64,000 bases of DNA, from the NCBI GenBank assembly GCA_020637335.1, contig JACJWC010000004.1, positions 186,001-250,000 of the forward strand, read 5' to 3'. Source of the stretch: Acidobacteriota bacterium (GTDB lineage: Bacteria; Acidobacteriota; Holophagae; Acanthopleuribacterales; Acanthopleuribacteraceae). Each line of letters begins with the position of its first letter. Position 1 is the stretch's first letter. Under the pieces are notes generated by a model that was given only the letters and a program-made list of their open reading frames with translations, was not told where the DNA came from and searched no databases. A program made the position numbers and the translations under genes. Shown here in pieces: positions 35,843 through 44,385 of this stretch.

Positions 35843-36541
35843 TCAGGTAAAGTTCTTTTCGACGATCCCAAGGAATTCCAACGAAAAATCTTCCATAGCT
35901 GCCGAAACGCCGCGGATTTTGTTCATGAAATAGTTATAAGCCATAACAGCAGGAATGGCCGCAAACAGGCCAAAAGCGGTCGCGATCAAAGCTTCTGCAA
36001 TGCCGGGCGCCACGACGGCAAGGGAGGCGGACTTTTGTTCGCCAATCCCGCGAAAGGCTTCAATAATGCCCCACACCGTGCCCAAAAGACCCACAAAGGG
36101 CGCGACAGCAGCTGTGGTCGCCAGCTGATTCAGGTTTTTTTCCATTTTGGTCAACTCGACAAACGAGGCCCGTTGCAGAACCCGGTTGATGGATTCCAAA
36201 CTTCGCACTTTAGGTTGGCCGCCGGATTGGTTGGGATTATTGTGTTTGAGCTGGAAATTCAACTCGCTAAACCCTGCTAAGAACAAACCGACTTGGGGTG
36301 AGTGCACATAGCGTTCACATACACTCTTCACTTCCGAAAAGCGAACCGAATTGCGGAAAATACCCAAAAATTGGCCCGTATCGCGTTCCGTTTTTTTGAA
36401 CAGGGTTCTCTTTTGAAAAATCAGGATCCAGCAAGAAATGGAGAAAACCAAAAGGGCCAACATGACCAGTTTGGAAACCAAACTCGCCTTGAGGATCAGG
36501 CTGAGATATCCCATATTTCCGCCCGGGGCTAACAACATCAT
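35843..36541 (-). CDS. tolQ: TolQ/ExbB-family proton channel subunit
   Basis: 232 residues from the ATG at 36541, chosen because AGGAAAGGAA precedes it; an upstream start would add 17 residues that do not resemble the family. Three membrane helices are visible: about 10-35 (SKLVMLALLVFSISCWILIF), about 140-165 and about 180-205 (GIAEALIATAFGLFAAIPAVMAYNYF). The MotA/ExbB signature TTAAVAPFVGLLGTVWGIIEAF is intact. It is the first gene of the tol run, with recN about 100 nt further upstream in the other sense of the map. Confidence 0.94.
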   Translation of the reverse strand: MMLLAPGGNMGYLSLILKASLVSKLVMLALLVFSISCWILIFQKRTLFKKTERDTGQFLGIFRNSVRFSEVKSVCERYVHSPQVGLFLAGFSELNFQLKHNNPNQSGGQPKVRSLESINRVLQRASFVELTKMEKNLNQLATTAAVAPFVGLLGTVWGIIEAFRGIGEQKSASLAVVAPGIAEALIATAFGLFAAIPAVMAYNYFMNKIRGVSAAMEDFSLEFLGIVEKNFT

Positions 36542-36637
36542 GTATACATTCCTTTCCTCAGTAAACGAAAATGAATTTAGAAACCCGAGCACAGCTCAAG
36601 TTCTTGGACGCACAATCCATGCAATATGTCGAAAAAC

Positions 36638-38284
36638 TCACGCAGGACCCACCAACATGGCTTCCGCATGCTCGAGCAAGGCCGGGCTGGCCTGATCGCC
36701 ACCCATCAATCGCGCCAATTCAAGGATACGCTGGCTGCGATTACAGGCCGTTAATTGGGTAAAGGTTCGTTGACCTTCCACCTGCTTGGTCACCAGCCAG
36801 TGGTGATTGGCAAATCGGGCGACTTGAGCCAAATGCGTGACGCACAAAACCTGATGGCGTTCGCCCAATTTGGCCAGCAGTTGACCAACAGCGTGAGCGG
36901 TTTCTCCACCAATCCCTGCATCTACTTCATCAAAAATCAAGGTATGGCCAATCGGACGATCCAAGGCAACGATAAAGCCGAGCAGGACCCGACTGAGTTC
37001 GCCACCCGAAGCAATTTTGCTGAGCGCACGCGGCGGTTCGCCGGGATTGGCGCTGAACAAAAAGCGCAATTTTACCGGTGCCAACGAATGGGCATCACAA
37101 TCCATCCACTGTTTGGGCCATTCCGGCTCCTCGATCTCCACCACCATGCGGGCCTTGGCCAGGTGCAATTTGGACAATTGAACTTCCACCGCTTTTGAGA
37201 AGCGATCGATTTGAGCCTTACGCGCGCGGTTCAGAGTTTGATAGGTTTTGAGCAGGTGACTGTATTCTTTTGCCAGACTCTGTTCGAGGACCAAGAGCTG
37301 TTCATCACCCGCATTCAAATTGGCCAGCTGATCATGCAGCCTTTGACGTTCTGCCAACACTGCTTCAACATCACGACCGTATTTTAAAAAGAGCCGATTC
37401 AATTCCGCCATACGCCGTTCCAGGCGGGCGAGTTCGGCGCCAGCATCCTCATCCTCATTAGGCGGTAGCTCCCGCGCCAACTCCGAGAATTGGATCAATG
37501 CCGATTCCATCGCCTCGGCGTAGGGCACAAGCGCTGGAAAAAATTCGCCCATTTTGTGGACAAGGCTTTGGGCGCGCTTGGTGTGGGGGGTTAGGGATTC
37601 ATCGAGCAATTCCGCCAATTCGAGGCGCCAGGCCGTAATCTGCTCTTGATGGTGGGCCCGTTTCAAGTCGGATTCCAAACTGAAATCCGAATCGTTTAAA
37701 TTGACCGCGTCAATTTCTGCGATTTGCATTTTCAGAAAATCGACCTGTTTTAACCGCTCCGCCGTCTGCTGTTTAAGGCTTTGGTAAGTCTGCAAATTGT
37801 GTAAGAACTGTTTGCGCTTAAGTTCCAACTGCTCGGCTTGATCTTGTAAATGGGCAAAGGTATCGAACAGGTCTAAATGTGTGGATTCCTGCATGAGGAA
37901 GCGCTGTCCGTGCTGGCCATGAATTTCAAACAGACGTTCTGCGATGAGTTCCAATTGGGATAGCGGCACGCTTACCCCGTTAACCATCGCACGAGACCGG
38001 CCCTCTGCTGAGAGTTCACGGCGTAAAAAAACTTGGGCATCCTGAACCAGCTCACCCAAACCGGACCAATCTTCCAGATGGAACTCCGCCTCAACGCTGG
38101 CCCGATCCGCACCGTGGCGGATCCAATCCGCATTGGCCCGCACACCGCTGAGCAGCTGCAGGGCATCCACCAAAAGGGATTTGCCTGCACCGGTCTCGCC
38201 TGTTAGGCAGGTAAAACCGGCACCCACTTCCCAATGTGCGTGTTCCACCACCGCCAAATTTTGCAAGGTTAACGAAATTAACAC
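36638..38284 (-). CDS. recN: DNA repair protein RecN
   Basis: 548 residues, starting at a GTG (38284) with CCGGAG upstream; a second GTG 18 nt earlier is possible but lacks a ribosome binding site. RecN is an SMC-like ATPase that acts at double-strand breaks. The Walker A motif GETGAGKSLLVDAL is at about 33-47, two coiled-coil arms occupy about 150-370, and the C-terminal half has the ABC signature IASGGELSRVLLGF and the Walker B TLIFDEVDAGIGGE. CVTHLAQVARFANHH follows, as in the family. Confidence 0.95.
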   Translation of the reverse strand: MLISLTLQNLAVVEHAHWEVGAGFTCLTGETGAGKSLLVDALQLLSGVRANADWIRHGADRASVEAEFHLEDWSGLGELVQDAQVFLRRELSAEGRSRAMVNGVSVPLSQLELIAERLFEIHGQHGQRFLMQESTHLDLFDTFAHLQDQAEQLELKRKQFLHNLQTYQSLKQQTAERLKQVDFLKMQIAEIDAVNLNDSDFSLESDLKRAHHQEQITAWRLELAELLDESLTPHTKRAQSLVHKMGEFFPALVPYAEAMESALIQFSELARELPPNEDEDAGAELARLERRMAELNRLFLKYGRDVEAVLAERQRLHDQLANLNAGDEQLLVLEQSLAKEYSHLLKTYQTLNRARKAQIDRFSKAVEVQLSKLHLAKARMVVEIEEPEWPKQWMDCDAHSLAPVKLRFLFSANPGEPPRALSKIASGGELSRVLLGFIVALDRPIGHTLIFDEVDAGIGGETAHAVGQLLAKLGERHQVLCVTHLAQVARFANHHWLVTKQVEGQRTFTQLTACNRSQRILELARLMGGDQASPALLEHAEAMLVGPA

Positions 38285-38358
38285 CCGAGTACTCCGGCGC
38301 ACATTCTAGCAAAGCCCATCGATCGGAGCTAGGCCGGAATCTCCTGGCCTGACCTTGC

Positions 38359-39171
38359 TTAGGAAACCGCTGTACTCGATTTTTTTTGGCATTTTGCGCA
38401 GAAATGCGTGCTGCGTTGCGTGACCAATATGCGTTGGATAGGTGCACCACAGTGGGGACAAGGCTGGTTGGTTTTCCCATACACCTGGAAATGGTCTTGC
38501 GAACTGCCCTTTTGCCCATCGGGCTTGCGATACCAGCCGATGGTAGCGCCTTCGTGCTGAATGGCGCGCTGCAAAATCGCCTGCAAATGGGTTAACAGGA
38601 CTAGTGCTTTGGCGGGTTTTATTTTGTTGGCAGGTTCCAATGGGTGTACGCCTGCTGCAAACAAGCTTTCATCCGCATAAATGTTGCCGACACCGGCGAT
38701 GCGGGCCTGATCGAGCAACAATGCTTTGATCGCTGTCGGGCGGTGGAGAATTCTGCCAAAAATCTTGGCATCCAAGGTCAGGGGTTCCGGGCCGAGCTTC
38801 TCTTCAAGCCAGTCCAAGTCCAGGCAAAAGCCGATTCGCCCAAACTTCCGGGCATCGGAGAAAATTAAATATCGGGAATCCAAGCCAAGCGCCGCACGCG
38901 TCCAGCGGTCCTCGCCCTGAAGGTGTTGCGAAAAGTAGAGACGGCCCGTCATGCGCAGGTGAATCCACAAATAACCCACATCCAGGTGAGCCACAATATA
39001 CTTGCCGCGCCGATCCAGTTTATGAAAGGTTCGTCCGAGCAGCCCTTCAAGGGGTGCGGAAGGTTGGTGGTAGGTTTTCGCCCAGAAAAATTCGGTCGAG
39101 CGAATGGTTTGACCGATCAAGTCTGGCCTCAAGCCCCGAACAACGGTTTCAACTTCTGGCAGCTCTGGCAC
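38359..39171 (-). CDS. mutM: Formamidopyrimidine-DNA glycosylase
   Basis: 270 residues. The enzyme removes 8-oxoguanine and formamidopyrimidines from DNA. After Met removal, Pro and Glu are the N-terminal catalytic residues (PELPEVETVVRGL). The beta-elimination Lys is in DRRGKYIVAHL near 58, and the helix-two-turn-helix AGVGNIYADESLFAAGVHPL and the zinc finger CPHCG...HFCAKC near the C-terminus are present. The gene is 5 nt upstream of nothing on its strand but lies directly after the GGDEF gene, whose stop is close by (39177). Confidence 0.96.
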   Translation of the reverse strand: MPELPEVETVVRGLRPDLIGQTIRSTEFFWAKTYHQPSAPLEGLLGRTFHKLDRRGKYIVAHLDVGYLWIHLRMTGRLYFSQHLQGEDRWTRAALGLDSRYLIFSDARKFGRIGFCLDLDWLEEKLGPEPLTLDAKIFGRILHRPTAIKALLLDQARIAGVGNIYADESLFAAGVHPLEPANKIKPAKALVLLTHLQAILQRAIQHEGATIGWYRKPDGQKGSSQDHFQVYGKTNQPCPHCGAPIQRILVTQRSTHFCAKCQKKSSTAVS

Positions 39172-39176
39172 AAACC

Positions 39177-40064
39177 CTACCCGATGACCCGGTCCTTACC
39201 CGCTTTTTTGCCGGCGTAAAGATTTTGGTCGGCCATGCGCAGAAGCTCCTCTGGCGTGCTGACATTATCGTTTTCCAAGGTAGCCAAACCGATGGTCACC
39301 GAGGTTTTAAATTCAACCATGGGCAGGGTGAAATTCATATTGCGCACCAGTTCCAGAAGCTTCTCACCAATACGCAAGGCCTTTTCTTTGGGTGTATTGC
39401 GGAACATGGCCACAAATTCTTCGCCGCCGAAACGGGCAAACAAGTCTTCACGGCGCAGACAATTGATAAGTTCTCCTGCCAGGCTTTTCAACACAATGTC
39501 ACCGTTGACATGACCATAAACATCATTAATGGCCTTGAAATTATCCAGGTCAAAAATCATGAGCGTCAGGGGCTTTTGCGTGCGCTGATGGAAGTTAAAT
39601 TCCTTCTGAAGGGCATCCATAAAAAAGGCGCGGTTGTAGGCACCAGTCAAAGGATCCTTCGTCGCTTTTTCAAACAACTCCTGTTGAAACACAAACTCCA
39701 AATCGTCCTTCAAGGAATAACGCAGGATCACATTGCCCAACGAAATTCGATCGCCATCATTGAGAATAATTGACTGGATCTTTTTTCCATTCACAAGGGT
39801 GCCATTGGTACTGCTCAGATCCGTCAGACCTGTTTGACCCGCTTCCGTTGTCAAAAAAAATGCATGCTCGCGACTAATATTCTCATCATTGAGGAAAATA
39901 TCCAGGTTGCGCGAACGGCCACACACGTAACGTTTTCCCGGTTTTAGACGAATTACACGGCCGACAACATCTCCCGAAAGCACCAACAGGTAAGGAATCC
40001 CCGTTGATCCGGATGGAGAAGTTTCGTGGGCCCGATTTTTGGAATTGGTCGAACTACTTGGCAT
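39177..40064 (-). CDS. FHA-GGDEF diguanylate cyclase
   Basis: 295 residues from the ATG at 40064 (AGGG 10 nt upstream); ATGs at 40097 and further up are alternatives and would only lengthen the disordered start. A forkhead-associated domain (about 25-115: GKRYVCGRSRNLDIFLNDENISREHAFF, LSSTNGTLVNGKKI) precedes a GGDEF domain with DPLTGAYNRAFFMDAL and the active-site FARFGGEEFV. The signature GGEEF predicts real cyclic di-GMP synthesis. The FHA domain binds phosphothreonine, so activity may respond to a Ser/Thr kinase; one is encoded about 9 kb away at 48552-49502. That link is inference. Confidence 0.9.
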   Translation of the reverse strand: MPSSSTNSKNRAHETSPSGSTGIPYLLVLSGDVVGRVIRLKPGKRYVCGRSRNLDIFLNDENISREHAFFLTTEAGQTGLTDLSSTNGTLVNGKKIQSIILNDGDRISLGNVILRYSLKDDLEFVFQQELFEKATKDPLTGAYNRAFFMDALQKEFNFHQRTQKPLTLMIFDLDNFKAINDVYGHVNGDIVLKSLAGELINCLRREDLFARFGGEEFVAMFRNTPKEKALRIGEKLLELVRNMNFTLPMVEFKTSVTIGLATLENDNVSTPEELLRMADQNLYAGKKAGKDRVIG

Positions 40065-40226
40065 GGAAGATGCACCCTGGATGAACCTATGCAACATCTT
40101 ACCAAAAAACAAAAAACTTTAGCGAAAAATCAAAATTATTTTTATTCCTGTGTAAATGGTCACCAACTTGCGGTCTTTAAGGCCCACTATAGGGGGTTTT
40201 AGGCCATGACGAGATCACGCTCAGGG

Positions 40227-40256
40227 TTGCGCCTCATGGGGCTTAAAGCATATAAT
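40227..40256 (+). promoter_or_regulatory. Promoter of the hfq-like operon
   Basis: TTGCGC at 40227-40232 and a perfect TATAAT at 40251-40256 with an 18-bp spacer. Transcription would begin near 40263, about 33 nt before the ATG at 40296. This excludes the longer reading frame that begins at 40206. Confidence 0.7.
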
Positions 40257-40295
40257 GCCCTACACCAATCAGGGCAAGATAGGGATGGCGAGAAT

Positions 40296-40697
40296 ATGTC
40301 GAATAGGAAATTAATACGCCCAAGTTTGAAGGATGTGAAGGAGACTTCCGGTCGCAATCCCGAGAGTCTGCCTCAGCCCTCCCCCTCTTCAGCAGCTGGA
40401 CCGGCCAATTTGGCATTGGCACGCAGAAAACACGTGCCAGCCGAGCAGACCAATGCCGAAAGTTTTTATTACCTGAAGCAGATGCAGACCAAAACCCAAA
40501 TGGTCATTATCCTTCAGGATGGCGAACAGATTCGCGGCATCATCGAGTGGTATGACCGCAACTGCCTCAAAGTGAATCGCCACAAAGAACCCAATTTATT
40601 GATCCTCAAGCACAACATTAAGTACATGTACAAGCAGGAAGAGGAACCACGTGGTCTGCGGCGGCGCAAGCGCGAACCGGAACCCACCGAAACCTAA
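40296..40697 (+). CDS. Hfq-like RNA chaperone with extended tails
   Basis: 133 residues. The core (about 54-112) is an Sm-like fold of the Hfq type: ESFYYLKQMQTKTQMVIILQ, then DGEQIRGIIEWYDRNCLKV, and the Sm2-type end LLILKHNIKYMYK in place of the classical YKHAI. A 50-residue Pro/Ser-rich N-terminal tail and a basic C-terminal tail (RGLRRRKREPEPTE) flank it. Hfq forms a hexamer that pairs small RNAs with mRNAs. The divergent Sm2 motif and long tails match the Acidobacteriota style. The ATG at 40296 was chosen from the promoter and a GGCGAGA site. Confidence 0.82.
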   Translation: MSNRKLIRPSLKDVKETSGRNPESLPQPSPSSAAGPANLALARRKHVPAEQTNAESFYYLKQMQTKTQMVIILQDGEQIRGIIEWYDRNCLKVNRHKEPNLLILKHNIKYMYKQEEEPRGLRRRKREPEPTET

Positions 40698-40709
40698 ATT
40701 TCGCTTTAC

Positions 40710-41543
40710 ATGGAACTGCTTCAAGATCATTCCCAATATTCGCCCCAAGACAAACAACGCTTGCTGGATGCGTTTTGGCGTGCCGTGTGTTTGATGGGTG
40801 CATTGCGTGCGCGGTGTCCATGGGACCAACAACAAACGCCACACTCCCTCAAACGCTACATTCTTGAGGAGTGTTATGAGGTTTTGGCCGCCATCGAAAA
40901 AGAAGACCCCGACGCCCTAAAAGACGAACTCGGCGATTTTGTCTTCCAAGTCCTTTTTCAAGCGGAAATCCAAAGAGAGCAGCAAACCTTTCAACTCGCG
41001 GAAATCTTCGAAAACCTGGTCGAAAAAATGGTGCGCCGCCACCCGCACGTCTTTAATCCGGATTCGGTACAAATTTCTGCCGAGCAGGTGCGCACGCGTT
41101 GGGAGGATATTAAAAAGTCAGAAAAAGCCCGCAAAGGGTTATTTGACGATTTTGAACACTACCTGCCTGCCCTGTATGCCTCCTATAAAATTGGTAAAAA
41201 AAGTGGGACCGTAGGCTTCGATTGGCCAGAACCCGAATTCGTTTTTAGCAAAGTCGAGGAAGAGGTTGGTGAAGTTCTAGAGGCCATGCAAAGTGGTGAC
41301 AAGGTTCACCTTCAGGAAGAGCTGGGCGACCTTTTGTTTGTCGTGTCAAACCTGGTGCGCAAATGCGGATTTGAGCCAGAAGAAACCTTGCGCTTGGCCA
41401 ATCAAAAATTTATCAATCGCTATCAAACCATGGAGCGATTAGCAGAAGCCCGCGGCGTGGCGTTTGAAGCCCTGGCCCTGGACGACAAAGAAGCCTACTG
41501 GGATGAAGCCAAACGCCTATTAAAAAAACAAAAGGGCACCTAA
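40710..41543 (+). CDS. mazG: Nucleoside triphosphate pyrophosphohydrolase MazG
   Basis: 277 residues, the two-domain MazG length. MazG hydrolyses (d)NTPs to monophosphates and pyrophosphate, as housecleaning and to lower ppGpp effects. The first all-alpha domain has CPWDQQQTPHSLKRYILEECYE and DELGDFVFQVLFQAEI; the second has FSKVEEEVGEVLEA and EELGDLLFVVSNLVRKCG. The four Glu/Asp metal ligands are in each of the two. It lies 12 nt after the Hfq-like gene and ends exactly where folK begins. Confidence 0.95.
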   Translation: MELLQDHSQYSPQDKQRLLDAFWRAVCLMGALRARCPWDQQQTPHSLKRYILEECYEVLAAIEKEDPDALKDELGDFVFQVLFQAEIQREQQTFQLAEIFENLVEKMVRRHPHVFNPDSVQISAEQVRTRWEDIKKSEKARKGLFDDFEHYLPALYASYKIGKKSGTVGFDWPEPEFVFSKVEEEVGEVLEAMQSGDKVHLQEELGDLLFVVSNLVRKCGFEPEETLRLANQKFINRYQTMERLAEARGVAFEALALDDKEAYWDEAKRLLKKQKGT

Positions 41544-42062
41544 ATGGTTTGGTGCGCTATTGGGTTGGGCTCCAATATTGGGCCGCGTGCCCAACATTTA
41601 CGCGCAGCGGTCCATGCTCTAATTGACACAATCCCGCATAGCCAACTCCGGCTGAGTGCGCTTTTTGAAACCCATCCGTGGGAGGGCGCAAGCGGGGGCC
41701 CATTCTTAAATGCAGCATTGGCTTTGGAAACAGAACAAGACCCGCACGCAGTTCACGCCATCTTGCAGGAAATCGAAATGCAGCAGGGCCGAACCCGTCC
41801 CTTTCGCAACGCGCCACGAAGCTTAGATCTGGACTTATTATTTTGGGGAGAAACCCAATTAAACACCCCCAATCTCACTTTGCCGCATCCCCGATTGTCA
41901 AAAAGATGGTTCGTTTTGGCCCCGCTGCTCCAATTGGACTTGTCCTTTCGCGACCCCCAAACAGGCCTCTCTCTTCAGGCCATGGCCAAGGAATTAGCCC
42001 AGGAACAAGCGCCCTCCGATGTCATCTGCAGGGATCAAATTCCGTGGGATTCAAAAGAATAA
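41544..42062 (+). CDS. folK: HPPK (folate biosynthesis pyrophosphokinase) FolK
   Basis: 172 residues. FolK transfers pyrophosphate from ATP to 6-hydroxymethyl-dihydropterin in folate synthesis. The N-terminal GLGSNIGPRAQHL, the ATP-binding GRTRPFRNAPRSLDLDLLFWG (with the two metal-binding Asp residues) and LPHPRLSKRWFVLAPLLQLD are the family's signature segments. The gene starts at the base after the mazG stop, with no room for its own promoter, so it is read from the hfq-like promoter. Confidence 0.95.
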   Translation: MVWCAIGLGSNIGPRAQHLRAAVHALIDTIPHSQLRLSALFETHPWEGASGGPFLNAALALETEQDPHAVHAILQEIEMQQGRTRPFRNAPRSLDLDLLFWGETQLNTPNLTLPHPRLSKRWFVLAPLLQLDLSFRDPQTGLSLQAMAKELAQEQAPSDVICRDQIPWDSKE

Positions 42063-42153
42063 AGAGACATCCTGGAAAACATCAACGACACAACCTGACG
42101 AACAAACCCTTCCATTTCAAGTACTTAGTTAAAACACACAAGTAAAAAAAGCT

Positions 42154-42169
42154 TGGCATGGGCCTTGCT
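42154..42169 (+). promoter_or_regulatory. Sigma-54 promoter
   Basis: TGGCATGGGCCTTGCT matches the -24/-12 consensus: the GG and GC pairs are 12 bp apart, as required. It predicts a start near 42180, with the strong ribosome binding site AAGGAGG at 42184-42190 and ATG at 42196. Transcription would need an activating enhancer-binding protein; none is visible in the window. Confidence 0.75.
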
Positions 42170-42195
42170 CCTTGAGGGGTGTGAAGGAGGTCGCC

Positions 42196-44229
42196 ATGAA
42201 CACCCTATTCCTTATTCTATTTGCCTTTGTTCCAGCCGCTTATGATGATGAATTCATCGACGCATACGAACAGGACAATTTTTCGCCCGGCTATGAAGTC
42301 GCACGTGTGACGTATTCCGAACCTGGAATCGAACTCTTCCGCGATGGCGAGCAAGCAGAAGAATTGATCCGCAATTTCCCCATAGGGCCTGGCGATCTGA
42401 TCAAAACCGAATACCGCGGTTATGCCGAAATCGCCTTTGTCGATGGTACGTTGCTGCAATTGGACCTCAAAACCGAGCTCGAATTCCAGGCCGTTTATGA
42501 AGTGTTTAATGAAGAAGCACTGACCGTTCTCAAATTGCATCGCGGCAGTTTGTTTCTCCACTTGGCCGATATGCCGGAACCCCTTAAAGGCCGTGTGTAT
42601 CGTGTAGACACCCAATCTGGCAGTGCTTATTTTGAAGCACCGGGTACCTATCGGGTGGATTTTGAAGTGAACCGCATGACCGTAAAGACCTTTCGCGGCG
42701 TAGCTGAGCTGAGTGGTTCCGCCGATTCGGTCCTGATCCGCAGCGGTGAATACGCAACCATTAACAACCGCGTTCGTCCTTACTGGTCCCGCTCCTTTAA
42801 CAGTTTCAGCAATGATCGTTTTGAGCGCTGGGCTTATCGCAGAACGCCCAACTTTAAGTCGGTAAGTCGATCTTATCTCGATAGTTCCATCGCCTTTTAC
42901 GCCAGTGACCTGGATGATAATGGCGACTGGTATTACGAGGACGGCATTGGAACGCATGTATGGGTCCCCCGCATTTCCAACGGATGGCGGCCTTATTACG
43001 ATGGCTACTGGACCCGTTGTGGAACCGTCCTGACATGGGTCAGCCGTGATCCGTTTGGCTGGGTCACCCACCACTATGGCCGTTGGGGTTGGTCCGATCG
43101 TTGGGGTTGGTATTGGATTCCCGGCCGAACCTACTCGCCTGCTTGGGTGGCTTGGACCTCCTACGACAATTACATTGGCTGGTGCCCGCTCGGTTACTAC
43201 GATCGCCCCTATTATTACGGTCGCGGTGGGGTCAATATTTCAGTCAACATCAATATCGGCAATTCTTGGACTTATGTCTCCTGTGATCGTTTCAGTAACC
43301 GTCATGTGCGGACTTATTACGAAAATGTCAAACCGCGCGGTCGGAGAGTCGTGACCACCCGGCCCATCCATGTCACACGCACCGAATTTGGTAAACCTCA
43401 GGAAATCGTGCGGGTTGTACGTGACCCGCAGGTCAACCGAACCCGTGCCACCGCGGTAGCGCGCAGAACGCCCATTCTCGTGGAACGTTCCACCAGCGGA
43501 AACGATGTGGTCAGCCGCGGCGAAATCTACAATCGCAACTCGGGTACCCGCAACGAAAGCCGAGTCCGTGTGGATGTACCGCGCGAATCGCCCGCCTCTC
43601 GTGATGAATTCACCAATAGCCGGTCCGGCAGTTCAAGCGCCACGCGAAGCCGCGATTCGAGCACCTCGGAACGCAGCGTAGAGCGCACGCAACCCAGTTC
43701 GCGCGGTGAAGTGCGGCAGAGAAGCGACAGCGCAAACCGAACATCCAGTAGTCCCGAACGCAACACCCGATCCAATACTACAAGTAGTCGTGAAAGCAAT
43801 AACCGCACGGAATCAACCCGCCGTTACCCTTCCGACCAGGGCTCAGACCGCAAGGAAACGCCAAATCGAAACACTGGAAACGATCGTCAATCGACCGAGC
43901 GGCAACAACCGCCGGCACGAGCAACCAACCCCTACCAACCGAGCGAGCGCGATCGAAACACCCGCTCTGACAGTGGCACCCGGACTGAGAGTTCAACCCG
44001 CTCGCAGGGGAACACCCGCTCAGAAAGTACCCGTTCCCAAAGCAGCTCCCGCAACGACAGCGCAACGCGTGCAACGCCACCGCCCAGCCGTTCCAGCAAC
44101 CGTTCCGAATCCAATACCCGCTCGAGTTCACGGGAAAGCAATTCGTCCCAATCCACCCGCCAGGCCAAACCCAAACCCGCGCCTCGCAATCCAGAAAAAA
44201 AGGATTACCCGGAACGCAAAAAGGATTAG
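42196..44229 (+). CDS. Secreted FecR/DUF6600-type protein with Arg/Ser-rich tail
   Basis: 677 residues from the ATG at 42196. A short signal sequence is followed by a FecR-like beta domain (about 40-180: GDLIKTEYRGYAEIAFVDGT, GSLFLHLADM, YRVDTQSGSAYFEAPGTYRVDF). Residues about 220-370 are rich in Trp, Tyr and Gly (GWVTHHYGRWGWSDRW, YSPAWVAWTSYDN), the DUF6600 pattern. The last about 240 residues are low-complexity Arg, Ser, Asn and Thr with many RS and SR pairs. It has a sigma-54 promoter and its own terminator, so it is probably transcribed alone. Likely an envelope protein; function unknown. Base composition follows its neighbours. Confidence 0.75.
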   Translation: MNTLFLILFAFVPAAYDDEFIDAYEQDNFSPGYEVARVTYSEPGIELFRDGEQAEELIRNFPIGPGDLIKTEYRGYAEIAFVDGTLLQLDLKTELEFQAVYEVFNEEALTVLKLHRGSLFLHLADMPEPLKGRVYRVDTQSGSAYFEAPGTYRVDFEVNRMTVKTFRGVAELSGSADSVLIRSGEYATINNRVRPYWSRSFNSFSNDRFERWAYRRTPNFKSVSRSYLDSSIAFYASDLDDNGDWYYEDGIGTHVWVPRISNGWRPYYDGYWTRCGTVLTWVSRDPFGWVTHHYGRWGWSDRWGWYWIPGRTYSPAWVAWTSYDNYIGWCPLGYYDRPYYYGRGGVNISVNINIGNSWTYVSCDRFSNRHVRTYYENVKPRGRRVVTTRPIHVTRTEFGKPQEIVRVVRDPQVNRTRATAVARRTPILVERSTSGNDVVSRGEIYNRNSGTRNESRVRVDVPRESPASRDEFTNSRSGSSSATRSRDSSTSERSVERTQPSSRGEVRQRSDSANRTSSSPERNTRSNTTSSRESNNRTESTRRYPSDQGSDRKETPNRNTGNDRQSTERQQPPARATNPYQPSERDRNTRSDSGTRTESSTRSQGNTRSESTRSQSSSRNDSATRATPPPSRSSNRSESNTRSSSRESNSSQSTRQAKPKPAPRNPEKKDYPERKKD

Positions 44230-44250
44230 AGCCCACCTCAACCCTGCCCA

Positions 44251-44280
44251 AGCCAGTCCCCTTCGGACTGGCTTTTTTTG
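44251..44280 (+). terminator. Rho-independent terminator
   Basis: Stem AGCCAGTCC with loop CCTT-like bases and partner GGACTGGCT, followed by TTTTTTT. It lies about 20 nt after the FecR/DUF6600 stop codon and isolates that gene from eno. Confidence 0.92.
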
Positions 44281-44385
44281 TTTCGGGCGGAAACCGTTGC
44301 AAACAAAACAAATCCAAGTTTTGCGTGATACAATGGCAACGAATCGAAACCTTTTCTGTTTTTTCCTTTTTTTGAGGGGGCATCT

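Noticed and set aside
40206..40295. Upstream start for the Hfq-like gene
   Set aside because: A perfect TATAAT at 40251-40256 lies inside this part, so it would not be in the transcript.
43778..44383. Long open frame on the minus strand opposite the RS-rich tail (201 codons)
   Set aside because: Low-complexity DNA rich in CG and AG repeats gives open frames in several phases. The plus-strand frame has the promoter, ribosome binding site and signal peptide.
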